From contig JAZNQO010000013.1 in assembly GCA_045590215.1 (NCBI GenBank), positions 92,140 to 156,139 of the forward strand: a stretch of 64,000 nt of DNA. Direction: 5' to 3'. The DNA is from RUG563 sp045590215 (lineage in GTDB: Bacteria; Bacillota; Clostridia; Christensenellales; Aristaeellaceae). Positions 24,772-34,561 of this stretch are shown in pieces. Positions within the stretch are counted from its first letter, which is position 1; the number at the start of each line of letters is the position of its first letter. The notes under the pieces were generated by a model. That model was not told the DNA's origin and did not search any database. It saw only the letters and a program-made list of their open reading frames with translations. The translations under genes were made by a program, and so were the position numbers.

Positions 24772-27429
24772 GTGCAGGACAGAAAACTGATTCTTGGGCT
24801 ATTGGCTCATGTGGATGCCGGGAAAACCACCCTTTCGGAAGCCCTTTTATATACGGCAGGGGCTTTAAGGAAGCTGGGACGGGTGGATCATAAAGACGCC
24901 TTTCTGGACACGGACGTGCAAGAAAGGGAGCGTGGCATTACCATTTTTTCCAAGCAGGCAAAGCTTACTTGGCAAGATATGGCTGTGACGCTGATGGACA
25001 CCCCCGGCCATGTGGACTTTTCCAGCGAAATGGAAAGAACATTGCAGGTATTGGATGCGGCTATTTTGGTTATCAGCGGCACCGACGGCGTACAGGGACA
25101 CACGGAAACCCTGTGGAAGCTGCTTGAAAGCTATCAGATTCCCACCTTCCTTTTCATCAACAAGATGGATCAGCCGGGGACGGATGAAGATAAACTGATG
25201 ATGGAAATCAAGGAAAAGCTGCACGGCAACTGCGTTCATATGAACGGAGCGGAGGCCGGGGAGCAAATTGCCCTGTGCGGCGACGACGAAACGCTGAACC
25301 GGTATCTGGAAACAGGGGAAGTGGACGAAAGGGAAGCGCAGGGTTTTGTGTCTGCAAGGCGGCTGTTCCCCTGCTATTTCGGCTCGGCCTTGCGGATGAA
25401 CGGCATTGTGGAGCTTTTAAGCGGTATCCGGCAATATGCGCCGATGCCCCAATACCCGGAAAGGTTCGGGGCGGTGGTATATAAAATTGGCAGGGATGAT
25501 AAGGGAAACCGGCTGACCTATATGAAGATTACCGGCGGTCAACTGCCGGTGCGCTATACCCTGACCAATAAAAAAGAGGGCAACCCCACTACCGAAACCA
25601 TCTGGGAAGAAAAGGTGAGCCAGATTCGTTTTTATTCCGGGCTGCGCTTTGAACAGCGTGATGTGGCGTTAGCAGGCGAAATTTGCGCCGTAACGGGGCT
25701 GAACTATACCAAGTGCGGCGATGGCTTTGGTTATGAGAGAAAGGGCACAGAGCCCCTTTTAAGCCCTGTTTTCACCTATCATATGCAGCTAAACGAAAAG
25801 GACGACCCCGTGATTGCTCTGCAGCGGATGCGGCAGATGCAGGAGGAAGATCCGCAGCTGCAGGTGGTGTGGCAAGAGAAAACGAAAGAAATCCATGTGC
25901 AATTGATGGGGGAAGTGCAGGTGGAAATCCTGCAAAGGATGCTGAAAGACCGCTTTAACATGGACGTGACCTTCGGGGAAGGCAGTATTCTTTACCGCGA
26001 AACCATCGAAAGCAAGGTGGAGGGCGTGGGGCATTATGAGCCCCTGCGCCATTATGCGGAAGTGCATCTTTTGATGGAGCCTGCGGCCAAGGGCAGCGGC
26101 CTGCTTATCACGTCCAAATGCAGCGAGGATGAGCTTGACCGCAACTGGCAGCGGTTGATACTGACGCATCTGATGGAAAAGACCCATCTGGGCGTTTTGA
26201 CGGGATCACCCATCACGGATATGAGAATCACGCTGATTGCCGGGCGTGCGCACTTGAAGCACACAGAAGGCGGCGATTTCAGGCAGGCGACCTACCGTGC
26301 CGTGCGGCAGGGGCTGATGCAGGCAAAGAGCGTGCTGCTTGAGCCGTGGTATGAAATGACGCTGACCTTGCCGGAAGATTGCCTGGGGCGAGCCATGCAC
26401 GATATCCAGCTGATGGGTGGAACATTTGATGCGCCGGAAAACACCATGGGCAATGTGTGCATGAAGGCTAAAGTGCCGGTCAGCGAGAGCCGGCATTACG
26501 CACGGGAAGTGATGGCCTATTCCAAGGGCAGAGGCCGGGTGAACTTTGTGCTGTGCGGCTATTTGCCCTGCCGGGATGCGGAGAGGGTCATTAAAGAAAT
26601 GGGCTATGACCCGGAAAAGGACGTGGAAAACAGCCCGGATTCGGTGTTCTGCTCTCATGGAGCCGGGTTCATGGTGAAATGGGATGAAGTGAAAAACTAT
26701 CAGCACATCGATACCGGCATTTTGAACGACAAAAAGCAGGAATTGCAGCCCGTTTTGCAGGCACCCAAGCGCAAAGCCTATACGGGGTCGTTGGAAGACG
26801 ACAAGGAACTGATGGCCATTTTTGAACGCACCTATGGGCCCATCAAGCAGCATGCCTTCCGGCCGTCTCCAAGGACGGCTGCACTGATGGAAAGCGAAAA
26901 GGTGTTTATGCCCTTGGAGAAGGAATATCTGCTGGTGGACGGCTACAACATCATTTTTGCGTGGGATGTATTAAAAGAAGCAGCCCGGCAAAACCTTGAT
27001 ATTGCAAGGCAGATGCTGATGGATATCCTTTGCAATTACCGGGGTGTGAGACCCTATGAAATCATTCTGGTGTTCGATGCCTATAAGGTTCACCGCAACC
27101 CCGGCAGCGTTGAAAAATACGAAAATCTCCATGTGGTGTACACCAAAGAAGCGGAAACGGCAGATAACTATATCGAAAAGGCCACTTACGATTTGGGCAA
27201 GCGATATAGGGTTCGGGTAGCCACCAGCGACGCTTTGGAACAGGTGATTATATTGGGGCACGGTGCACTTCGTGTGTCCGCCAAAGAATTTTTGCGGGAA
27301 GTGGAAAACGCCAATGGTGAAATCCGTGCTTATCTGGCGGAATATAATCAGCATCAGCGGCACGCCAATGACGGCATGGCAAAGGCCATGCAGGAAGCAT
27401 GGCAGAAAAAGAAAAGCGAAATGGATTGA
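24772..27429 (+). CDS. EF-G/TetM-like translational GTPase fused to a YacP/Rae1-type NYN nuclease domain
   Basis: An 885-residue protein. The GTPase domain has all G motifs: AHVDAGKTT, RGITI, DTPGH, NKMDQ. EF-G/TetM-like domains II-V follow to ~residue 690. Residues ~715-880 are an NYN/PIN-like domain, with the acidic residues of the family in LLVDGYNII, LVFDAYKV, TADNYIE and TSDALEQ. It resembles YacP, which in Bacillus is Rae1, a ribosome-A-site mRNA endonuclease. The fusion suggests GTPase-directed delivery of a nuclease to the ribosome. It has a GTG start after GGGAGAAG. Similarity to tetracycline-protection proteins alone does not prove resistance. Confidence 0.88.
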   Translation: MQDRKLILGLLAHVDAGKTTLSEALLYTAGALRKLGRVDHKDAFLDTDVQERERGITIFSKQAKLTWQDMAVTLMDTPGHVDFSSEMERTLQVLDAAILVISGTDGVQGHTETLWKLLESYQIPTFLFINKMDQPGTDEDKLMMEIKEKLHGNCVHMNGAEAGEQIALCGDDETLNRYLETGEVDEREAQGFVSARRLFPCYFGSALRMNGIVELLSGIRQYAPMPQYPERFGAVVYKIGRDDKGNRLTYMKITGGQLPVRYTLTNKKEGNPTTETIWEEKVSQIRFYSGLRFEQRDVALAGEICAVTGLNYTKCGDGFGYERKGTEPLLSPVFTYHMQLNEKDDPVIALQRMRQMQEEDPQLQVVWQEKTKEIHVQLMGEVQVEILQRMLKDRFNMDVTFGEGSILYRETIESKVEGVGHYEPLRHYAEVHLLMEPAAKGSGLLITSKCSEDELDRNWQRLILTHLMEKTHLGVLTGSPITDMRITLIAGRAHLKHTEGGDFRQATYRAVRQGLMQAKSVLLEPWYEMTLTLPEDCLGRAMHDIQLMGGTFDAPENTMGNVCMKAKVPVSESRHYAREVMAYSKGRGRVNFVLCGYLPCRDAERVIKEMGYDPEKDVENSPDSVFCSHGAGFMVKWDEVKNYQHIDTGILNDKKQELQPVLQAPKRKAYTGSLEDDKELMAIFERTYGPIKQHAFRPSPRTAALMESEKVFMPLEKEYLLVDGYNIIFAWDVLKEAARQNLDIARQMLMDILCNYRGVRPYEIILVFDAYKVHRNPGSVEKYENLHVVYTKEAETADNYIEKATYDLGKRYRVRVATSDALEQVIILGHGALRVSAKEFLREVENANGEIRAYLAEYNQHQRHANDGMAKAMQEAWQKKKSEMD

Positions 27430-27454
27430 CAGCGTACGCTTTTCGCATTACAAT
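27426..27454 (+). promoter_or_regulatory. Sigma-A promoter of the VanW gene
   Basis: TTGACA (27426-27431), 17-base spacer, TACAAT (27449-27454). The -35 box contains the stop codon of the upstream GTPase gene. Confidence 0.82.
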
Positions 27455-27488
27455 AAAAACAGAATGAAGTATGTTTTGAAGGGGGTGA

Positions 27489-29135
27489 ATGGCCGTGGCC
27501 CGGATGGACCGATATCAGAAGAAAAATCAGGTGCAGCAGCTGCGGCCTATGTACCCGGAAGAAAACGGACAGCAGTTTGTTCAGCAGGAAATGGATGATT
27601 TCACGCCATACCCGGATCAGGTATATCAGGCGCAGGAAGAGGATTTCTATCCGGACGGTTATGGGCAAGCATATCAACAGCCGGCCTATCCGCAATATAA
27701 TGCGGCAAGGGAAAAGCGGCGCAGGGGCAATGGCCTTTGGGCGTTGATTGGATTTATTTGCGTGATGGTGCTGGCGGCGATTGGGTATTTTGTGTATCAG
27801 CTGCATGCGCCGTATGAATCGTTTCGGAAAAAGGTGGACGTGGTTTTGCAGAACACCTTTGCCCAAGGGATGCTGGTGGATAATGTACATATCGGCGGCA
27901 TGACGAGGGAGCAGGCCAAGGCAGCGCTGCTCAGCCATGCAGGGTATGACCAGCAGAATCTGAATATCCAATTAGATGTGGAAGGCTATCAATGGGTACT
28001 GACAGGGGAGCAACTGCCTGTGCAGCGAAACATTGATGCCGTTTTAGACACGGCCTATGCCTTTGGCCGCCACGGCACGGTTGAAACTATCTCCAGCGGC
28101 GTGACGCCCATGGAATATATGTATCAGCACTTGTACCACACCGTTTCCAATGCGGCGTATCTTTACACGGAAGTGACCTATGACCCGGCGAAGCTGCGGG
28201 AACTGGTAGGGATAATTGAAGAAACGGTGAACTGCGAGCCTGTGGATGCGCAGATTGCCTCTTTCGATTTTAACAGCCGTTCATTCACCTTTTCCGATGA
28301 ACGGATGGGGCTGAAGGTGGACGGGGAAAAGCTGTATAACGAAATTAGGGCCGCCCTCGACCGGAAGGATTACCGGGCATCCATCCGCATGGAAGCAGAA
28401 AAGCGGATGCCGCAGGTGACGAAGGTGGAATTGATGAATTCCTTCTCGATGATTTCCACATTTACCACCGACACCACCAACGACCAAAACCGTAACAATA
28501 ACGTGGATTTGGCGGCAAGAGCAGTGATGGGCACGGTGGTTATGCCGGGCGAGCAATTTTCCTTTAACAAGGCAACCGGCCAGCGCACCACCGAAAAGGG
28601 TTATCTTCCTGCGGCGGCTATTGCAGGGGGCACAACGGTGGACGAAGTGGGCGGCGGCGTATGTCAGGTGTCCAGCACGCTGTTTAATGCGGCGGTGATG
28701 GCGGATATGACCATTGTGAGCCGCAGCCCCCATACATGGCCCAGCAATTATGTGGATAAGGGAAGAGATGCCACCGTCAATTGGCCAAATCTTGACTTTG
28801 TGTTCCGAAACGACAGGAGCAGCCCTATTTTTATCGTCTCCTATTATCAGAACAGGAAATGCACGGTAGAGCTTTACGGCGCATCCCTTGGGGCAGGAGA
28901 GAGTATTGATTTGATTTCCGAAGTGGTTGATGTGACAGAGCCGCCGGCGGAGCCCATTCGCAATTTCAACCCGGAGCTTCCCTATGGTACGGAAACAGAA
29001 GTAAAAAAGGCCAGAACGGGTTATGTGGTGGATACCTACAAGATTTACAAGCGCAACGGCACGGAATATAAACGGGAAAAGCTGTGCACATCCGTTTATC
29101 GGGTGATTCAGCAGGTGATTGAATATAATTACTGA
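27489..29135 (+). CDS. VanW family cell-envelope protein
   Basis: A 548-residue membrane-anchored protein. It has a Gln/Tyr-rich cytosolic N-terminus (~1-75), one membrane segment (~78-98: LWALIGFICVMVLAAIGYFV), a peptidoglycan-binding-4-like region (~110-290), the VanW domain (~315-455, with GEQFSFNKATGQRT and GGGVCQVSSTLFNAAVMADM), and a G5-like tail. VanW-domain proteins face the wall; the enzymatic role is unclear. It has a GAAGGGGG site and its own promoter. The tetR-like gene follows at once. Confidence 0.88.
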   Translation: MAVARMDRYQKKNQVQQLRPMYPEENGQQFVQQEMDDFTPYPDQVYQAQEEDFYPDGYGQAYQQPAYPQYNAAREKRRRGNGLWALIGFICVMVLAAIGYFVYQLHAPYESFRKKVDVVLQNTFAQGMLVDNVHIGGMTREQAKAALLSHAGYDQQNLNIQLDVEGYQWVLTGEQLPVQRNIDAVLDTAYAFGRHGTVETISSGVTPMEYMYQHLYHTVSNAAYLYTEVTYDPAKLRELVGIIEETVNCEPVDAQIASFDFNSRSFTFSDERMGLKVDGEKLYNEIRAALDRKDYRASIRMEAEKRMPQVTKVELMNSFSMISTFTTDTTNDQNRNNNVDLAARAVMGTVVMPGEQFSFNKATGQRTTEKGYLPAAAIAGGTTVDEVGGGVCQVSSTLFNAAVMADMTIVSRSPHTWPSNYVDKGRDATVNWPNLDFVFRNDRSSPIFIVSYYQNRKCTVELYGASLGAGESIDLISEVVDVTEPPAEPIRNFNPELPYGTETEVKKARTGYVVDTYKIYKRNGTEYKREKLCTSVYRVIQQVIEYNY

Positions 29136-29148
29136 CGAGGTGAAAAGA

Positions 29149-29865
29149 ATGCACAAGGGCGATATGAAAAAGCAGGCCATTTTGGATACGGCAGAAAAGC
29201 TGTTTTTTGAAAAAGGGTATAAGGACACCTCTGTTCAGGATGTGCTGGACAGGCTGCATTGCAGCAAGGGCAGCTTTTATCATCATTACGAGTCCAAATT
29301 GCAGGTATTGATGGAAATTTGCCGTCAGAAGGCATTGGAAAGCTTCCGGGCGTATCAGCAGAAGGAATATGCAACGGATTTGGAAAAGCTGAATGCCTTG
29401 ATTTATCATGCCATGCCTTTCCGTGCCGCCGGGGAAGAAATGCTGGCTGTGCTGCTGCCCTTGGAAGGGCTTTCGGACGGGCTGATGGTTTTGCAAAGCG
29501 TGGTGGAGGCGCAGAAGGAATATTTCTTCCCGGAAATGGAAGCTTTGGCTGCGCAGCTGAAAGCAAAGGGCGTGTTTCATTACTATCAGCAGTATTTACC
29601 GGAGCTTTTGTGGGATGCCTATTGCGCATGTTACAGTCGTCTGATGCAGGAAGCGGCGGCTATCCGGCAGGGCGGCTCCACCCAGAACGTGATTCAGATT
29701 ATCGAAGCGGAGCGGTTTTTGTGGGAAAGGCTTTTGGATGCGCCCTTTGGCAGCATGGAGCTGATTCGGGCGGACGAAGCCTTGCAAACCATGAGCCATG
29801 CCATTTTCCGCATCAGGCGGATGGAAGCGGAAGAAATTACGCTTTCGGAAGAAGAGGAAGAATAA
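29149..29865 (+). CDS. TetR/AcrR family transcriptional regulator
   Basis: A 238-residue regulator. The N-terminal HTH spans ~residues 6-52: ILDTAEKLFFEKGYKDTSVQ then CSKGSFYHHYESK, the classic TetR recognition helix. The C-terminal ligand domain is not recognisable. The start at 29149 follows GACGAGGTG; an upstream frame start overlaps vanW. It lies between the VanW gene and a P-loop kinase-like gene (one base after its stop), which may be its targets. No ligand can be suggested. Confidence 0.9.
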   Translation: MHKGDMKKQAILDTAEKLFFEKGYKDTSVQDVLDRLHCSKGSFYHHYESKLQVLMEICRQKALESFRAYQQKEYATDLEKLNALIYHAMPFRAAGEEMLAVLLPLEGLSDGLMVLQSVVEAQKEYFFPEMEALAAQLKAKGVFHYYQQYLPELLWDAYCACYSRLMQEAAAIRQGGSTQNVIQIIEAERFLWERLLDAPFGSMELIRADEALQTMSHAIFRIRRMEAEEITLSEEEEE

Positions 29866-29866
29866 G

Positions 29867-30523
29867 ATGCAGATTGCAGACAACATTTTGAAATATTATT
29901 TGCGGAATGTATATTTCATCACCGGCACAGCCTACGCCGGGAAATCCACGGCCTGCAGGATGCTTGCCGAAAAATATGGCCTGCATTGGTGCGGCGAAAA
30001 TTACTTCACTGAAGTGACGGACAGGGTGGCTGATCCGGAAATTCAGCCGGATTTATGCTACATTCGCAGTTTGACCGATTTTCGGGATTTTGTGCGCCGC
30101 ACCCCTGAAGAATATGAGCGGTGGGTGATGAACATCGGCAGGGAAGCGGCAGGCTTTGAAATGGCGGAGCTGATTGGCCTTGGCAGAGAGCAAAAGGTGA
30201 TCGTGGATACCAATATCCCGTTGGACGTGCTGCACAGGATTTCCGACGAAAACCATGTGGCGGTGATGCTTTCGCCCCAAAGCACCAGCGTGGAACGCTT
30301 TTTTGACCGCAGTGACCCGGAAAAGCAGTTTATCCTGCAGCATATCATGGCCTGCGAAAACCCGGAAAAGGTGATGGTAAATTACCGAGAAGGGCTGGCG
30401 AGAATCAATTCTCAGGCTCACTATGATGAAATGCTGAACAGCGGCTTTTTCACCCTCATCCGGGATGAAGAAAGAACGCCGGAAGAAACCTGCAGGATTT
30501 TAGCGGAGCATTTCGGGTTTTGA
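29867..30523 (+). CDS. P-loop NTPase, small-molecule kinase-like
   Basis: A 218-residue protein with an N-terminal Walker A motif ITGTAYAGKSTACRMLAEK (~19-37), then KVIVDTNIPLDVLHRIS as a Walker B-like strand, and no membrane segment. The layout fits small nucleoside/shikimate-type kinases or AAA-like NTP-binding proteins, but I cannot name a substrate. It starts one base after the TetR stop and ends just before a strong terminator. Confidence 0.65.
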   Translation: MQIADNILKYYLRNVYFITGTAYAGKSTACRMLAEKYGLHWCGENYFTEVTDRVADPEIQPDLCYIRSLTDFRDFVRRTPEEYERWVMNIGREAAGFEMAELIGLGREQKVIVDTNIPLDVLHRISDENHVAVMLSPQSTSVERFFDRSDPEKQFILQHIMACENPEKVMVNYREGLARINSQAHYDEMLNSGFFTLIRDEERTPEETCRILAEHFGF

Positions 30524-30531
30524 TACAAAGC

Positions 30532-30562
30532 AAAAAGCAAGGCGAAAATGCCTTGCTTTTTT
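30532..30562. terminator. Bidirectional terminator between the kinase-like gene and tgt
   Basis: AAAAAGCAAGGC (30532-30543) pairs with GCCTTGCTTTTT (30550-30561) around a six-base loop. T-runs are present on both strands, suiting the convergent genes. Confidence 0.92.
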
Positions 30563-30577
30563 GTGTTTTAGAAAATA

Positions 30578-31720
<1,143 letters not shown>

Positions 31721-31728
31721 TTATGCGT

Positions 31729-32436
31729 TTACAATAAACTGTTCAGGATAACTTCCAGCTCGTGTTCATTTATCCGATGGTTATACGCATTGATGGACAT
31801 CTGTTCATAGGTTACATAGACAGAAAATTCTTCGGCGTTGTATGGGGTGTCCGGCATGCGCAGCACCAGGGCTTCGATGACTACCAGCATATCGCCGTCT
31901 TCAACAAGGTAATGCCGAATCTGGTGGGTGCTCATATCCGGAATTTGGGTAAAGCCATAGCTGAGATAGGTGGAAATGGGATATTCCACTTCTGTGGCTG
32001 TGCCATATTTTGCTTCCAGTGTATTGCAGAGCGTGAGACCATTCATCAGTGCATCTTCAAGCGTTTGTGTATCATCAGAGCCAGATGGGCTATCAATGCT
32101 GCTTTCATCCGCATTGCGAGTAAGATTCATGTCAGAAAACACATAAATGATTTCTTCCAGTGATTCGGTTTCCTCATTAAAACCGTATACCAAATAATAG
32201 GACAAAGGAGGTTGATCCATCGGAACATCCACAGTGTAATAATCCCGGCCGTTATACAATGTGTCATGGAAAAAATACAGCTCTCGTGCATCTTCCCGTG
32301 CTTCTACTTCGTCAATGGACAAACCAAAGGAAATGTCGCCACGGATAGTGAAGGTTTGCGAGGTTTCTTCAGCCACGGCAGGCAGTGCGGAAAGAAGCAG
32401 TATCAAGGAAAAAAGTGTGCACAAGAGTTTTTTCAT
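31729..32436 (-). CDS. Secreted protein of unknown function
   Basis: A 235-residue protein with a clear signal peptide (MKKLLCTLFSLILLLSALPA, then VAEE). The mature part is acidic and contains GDISFGLSIDEVEARED, which resembles segments that monitor SecM-like or BLIP-like secreted domains in Clostridia but gives no family. No membrane anchor or lipobox is visible. The start at 32436 gives the signal peptide directly; longer frame extensions read into the pseudouridine synthase gene 13 bases upstream. Confidence 0.7.
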   Translation of the reverse strand: MKKLLCTLFSLILLLSALPAVAEETSQTFTIRGDISFGLSIDEVEAREDARELYFFHDTLYNGRDYYTVDVPMDQPPLSYYLVYGFNEETESLEEIIYVFSDMNLTRNADESSIDSPSGSDDTQTLEDALMNGLTLCNTLEAKYGTATEVEYPISTYLSYGFTQIPDMSTHQIRHYLVEDGDMLVVIEALVLRMPDTPYNAEEFSVYVTYEQMSINAYNHRINEHELEVILNSLL

Positions 32437-32449
32437 GGATGAAGCCTCT

Positions 32450-33178
32450 TTATTCATGGGTAACGGCAGGCTTGATCTGCGGCCAGATGGATTCCAGGCC
32501 ACGGAGCTCACGCTCGAAGAAAATCCAAGGCTTGGCATCCGGCGTGGGGGCCATGAAGAGCAGCTGCTCTTTGCTGATGGGATGGGCGAAGGACAGGCGG
32601 AAGCCCCACAGGGCAATCTGCTGGCCACGCTTGCCGTTGCCATAGCGGTTATCGCCCCAGAGGGGATTGCCGTGGTGCATCATCTGCACCCGGATCTGAT
32701 GGGCACGGCCGGTTTCCAATTGGATGGCCACGAGAGACAGGCCATCCCGACGTGCGACAGTGCGGCCGTGAAGGATGGCTTCTTTGCCTTCGGCTTTGCG
32801 ATAGGAGGGCAACACGGAGACTTTGTTGTTTTCTTCGTCCTTGACCAGATAATCCACATAAGTGAACTGATCGGGCGTTTCGCCTTCCACGATGCAGACG
32901 TATTGGCGGTTCAGTTCATGAACACGAACTTGTTCGGAAAGACGGGAAGCGGCCTTGCTGGTGCGTGCAAAGACAAGCAGGCCGCCCACGGGACGATCCA
33001 TGCGATGCACAAGGCCGATGAAGGCTTCGCCGGGTTTATTGTAGGTTTCTTTCACATAAGCCTTGATCTGATCCAGCAGGCTTTCGTCCTGCGTGGCGTC
33101 GGACTGGGTGAGCTGATTGGGCTTTTTCACCGCTACAATGACGTGATTATCTTCAAAGAGAATGGTGGGCTTATCCAT
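32450..33178 (-). CDS. RluA-family pseudouridine synthase
   Basis: A 242-residue RNA pseudouridine synthase without an S4 domain. Near the N-terminus ILFEDNHVIVAVKKPNQLTQ, then the catalytic block GLVHRMDRPVGGLLVFART, in which the Asp after HRM is the catalytic residue, and later VAIQLETGRAHQIRVQM and GNPLWGDNRYG. It modifies rRNA or tRNA uridines; the exact site is unknown. The start follows CGGAGGT. It probably forms a unit with the secreted protein downstream. Confidence 0.92.
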   Translation of the reverse strand: MDKPTILFEDNHVIVAVKKPNQLTQSDATQDESLLDQIKAYVKETYNKPGEAFIGLVHRMDRPVGGLLVFARTSKAASRLSEQVRVHELNRQYVCIVEGETPDQFTYVDYLVKDEENNKVSVLPSYRKAEGKEAILHGRTVARRDGLSLVAIQLETGRAHQIRVQMMHHGNPLWGDNRYGNGKRGQQIALWGFRLSFAHPISKEQLLFMAPTPDAKPWIFFERELRGLESIWPQIKPAVTHE

Positions 33179-33307
33179 GATGTACCTCCGTTTGTAATTC
33201 GGAATTGGGAATGTGGAATTTATAATGTTTATTTTTTTCGCTTCACCGGCACACAAAAGGAATAAATTTTATCCCTCCCATCCGGGATTGTTTTCTTATG
33301 GAGGGGT

Positions 33308-33348
33308 GCGGGAGGGTGTTTCTTTTTCAAAAAGAAACATTCTCCCGC
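33308..33348 (-). terminator. Long hairpin downstream of the 33367 methyltransferase
   Basis: GCGGGAG (33308-33314) pairs with CTCCCGC (33342-33348). Inside it GTTTCTTTTT (33318-33327) pairs with AAAAAGAAAC (33329-33338). It may serve as terminator or a mobile-type palindrome. The T-run outside the stem is poor. Confidence 0.5.
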
Positions 33349-33366
33349 TAATATATTTCCTACCTT

Positions 33367-34224
33367 TTACTTCGCCATCCAGCGGCCGGTGGCTCCGCAG
33401 GGGAGAACGCCGCCGGAGCGGACGGGGAGGCACAGTTCCTGGGAATCAATAACGCCGCCGAAACGGGAAGAAACGGTTTTTTCCAAAATATTTTGCAGTA
33501 CGGCAGGCTGGAAGCCGGTGGTATAGCTGTTGATGAAGAAGAAGAGGGGATCTTTGGAGAGCACCTGCGCACAGGTTTCCACAAGGCCGTAGAGCTCGTT
33601 TTCCAATTTCCAGACTTCGCCTGTGGGCCCCCGGCCATAGGAAGGGGGATCCATCACGATGCCGTCATAAGTGTTTCCCCGGCGAATTTCACGCTTCACA
33701 AAGGCCACGGCATCTTCCACAATAAAGCGGAAGCTGGTTTCGGGCAGACCGGACAGTTCCCGGTTTTCTTTCGCCCATTGCACCATGCCTTTTGCGGCGT
33801 CCACATGGGTCACATGAGCACCGGCTGCGGCGCAGGCAAGGGACGCACCGCCGGTATATGCGAAGAGGTTCAGTACTTTCGCTCCGGGGCGTTTTTTGAT
33901 CATCCCGGCCATGGCGTTCCAGTTGGCAGCCTGCTCCGGGAAAAGGCCGGTATGCTTAAAGCCGGTGGGGCGGACGTAAAACTTTAAATCCTGATAGGTG
34001 ATGACCCATTTTTCGGGGAGCTTTGCATGGAAATCCCATGCGCCACCGCCACGATCCGAGCGAGTGTAGTGGGCATGGGCTTTCTGCCATTTGCGCTCAT
34101 CGGCACAGGGCCAGATAACCTGCGGATCGGGCCGGGCCAAAAGGTATTCCCCCCAGCGTTCCAGCTTTTCGCCGTTGCCGGTATCCAATACCTCAAAATC
34201 TTTCCAACCGGATGCAATGAACAT
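33367..34224 (-). CDS. RlmI/RlmK-like class I SAM-dependent RNA methyltransferase
   Basis: A 285-residue protein. The N-terminal part (residues ~1-90) lacks a PUA domain. The core contains TGLFPEQAANWNAM, the SAM-binding VLNLFAYTGGASLACAAAGA, THVDAAKGMV, and the catalytic MDPPSYGRGPTGEVWKLE, which matches the 23S rRNA m5C/m7G methyltransferases RlmI and RlmK-L. The rRNA position cannot be assigned. It has its own promoter on the minus strand, with about 60 bases of leader. Confidence 0.85.
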   Translation of the reverse strand: MFIASGWKDFEVLDTGNGEKLERWGEYLLARPDPQVIWPCADERKWQKAHAHYTRSDRGGGAWDFHAKLPEKWVITYQDLKFYVRPTGFKHTGLFPEQAANWNAMAGMIKKRPGAKVLNLFAYTGGASLACAAAGAHVTHVDAAKGMVQWAKENRELSGLPETSFRFIVEDAVAFVKREIRRGNTYDGIVMDPPSYGRGPTGEVWKLENELYGLVETCAQVLSKDPLFFFINSYTTGFQPAVLQNILEKTVSSRFGGVIDSQELCLPVRSGGVLPCGATGRWMAK

Positions 34225-34263
34225 AGATAAAGCCCACCCTTTCTGCGTAATACACCATTTTTT

Positions 34264-34292
34264 ATTATAACATGGGAACCTTTTCCTTTCAA
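34264..34292 (-). promoter_or_regulatory. Sigma-A promoter of the 33367 methyltransferase
   Basis: On the minus strand TTGAAA (34287-34292), 17-base spacer, TATAAT (34264-34269). Confidence 0.8.
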
Positions 34293-34354
34293 GTATTTTA
34301 CAGGATATGCGAAGAATTTTTCACGGAAAAGAGCGATTCGCAAGAGGAGAGGTG

Positions 34355-34447
34355 ATGGAAAATAAAACCAATGAAAAACCGAGAAATAAAGCCATATCAG
34401 GAAAGAAAAATATGGGTCAGGAAATTGATGGAAAAAGGGCAAAATAA
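34355..34447 (+). CDS. Possible very small protein (30 residues)
   Basis: ATG preceded by AGAGGAGAGGTG, then an uninterrupted 30-codon frame of very basic, hydrophilic composition (rich in Lys, Asn, Glu). No promoter was found and no family is recognised; it may be chance. A short spacing between the purine tract and the ATG weakens the case. Confidence 0.2.
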   Translation: MENKTNEKPRNKAISGKKNMGQEIDGKRAK

Positions 34448-34561
34448 CAGCCCGAAATGCCAAATGATACCAGCAAAAATGCGGAAGAAAAGGGGGATTT
34501 GATCCGTCTTAAGGGTGTACAGCAAAAGCTGATACCAAGATACTAAAGGAGGAAGAGACAC

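Larger units (their letters stand above)
34225..34561. other. Intergenic region with one divergent promoter and a possible 30-codon ORF
   Basis: AT-rich spacer between divergent genes. It holds the minus-strand promoter of the methyltransferase and a weak small ORF at 34355-34447. No convincing promoter for the SH3b gene (34562) could be picked out; an AAAGGAGGAAG ribosome binding site ends the region. Confidence 0.6.

Noticed and set aside
24772..27429. Tetracycline-resistance ribosomal protection gene
   Set aside because: The GTPase part resembles TetM/TetP, but the nuclease fusion and chromosomal context give no support for resistance; general translation-factor function is at least as likely.
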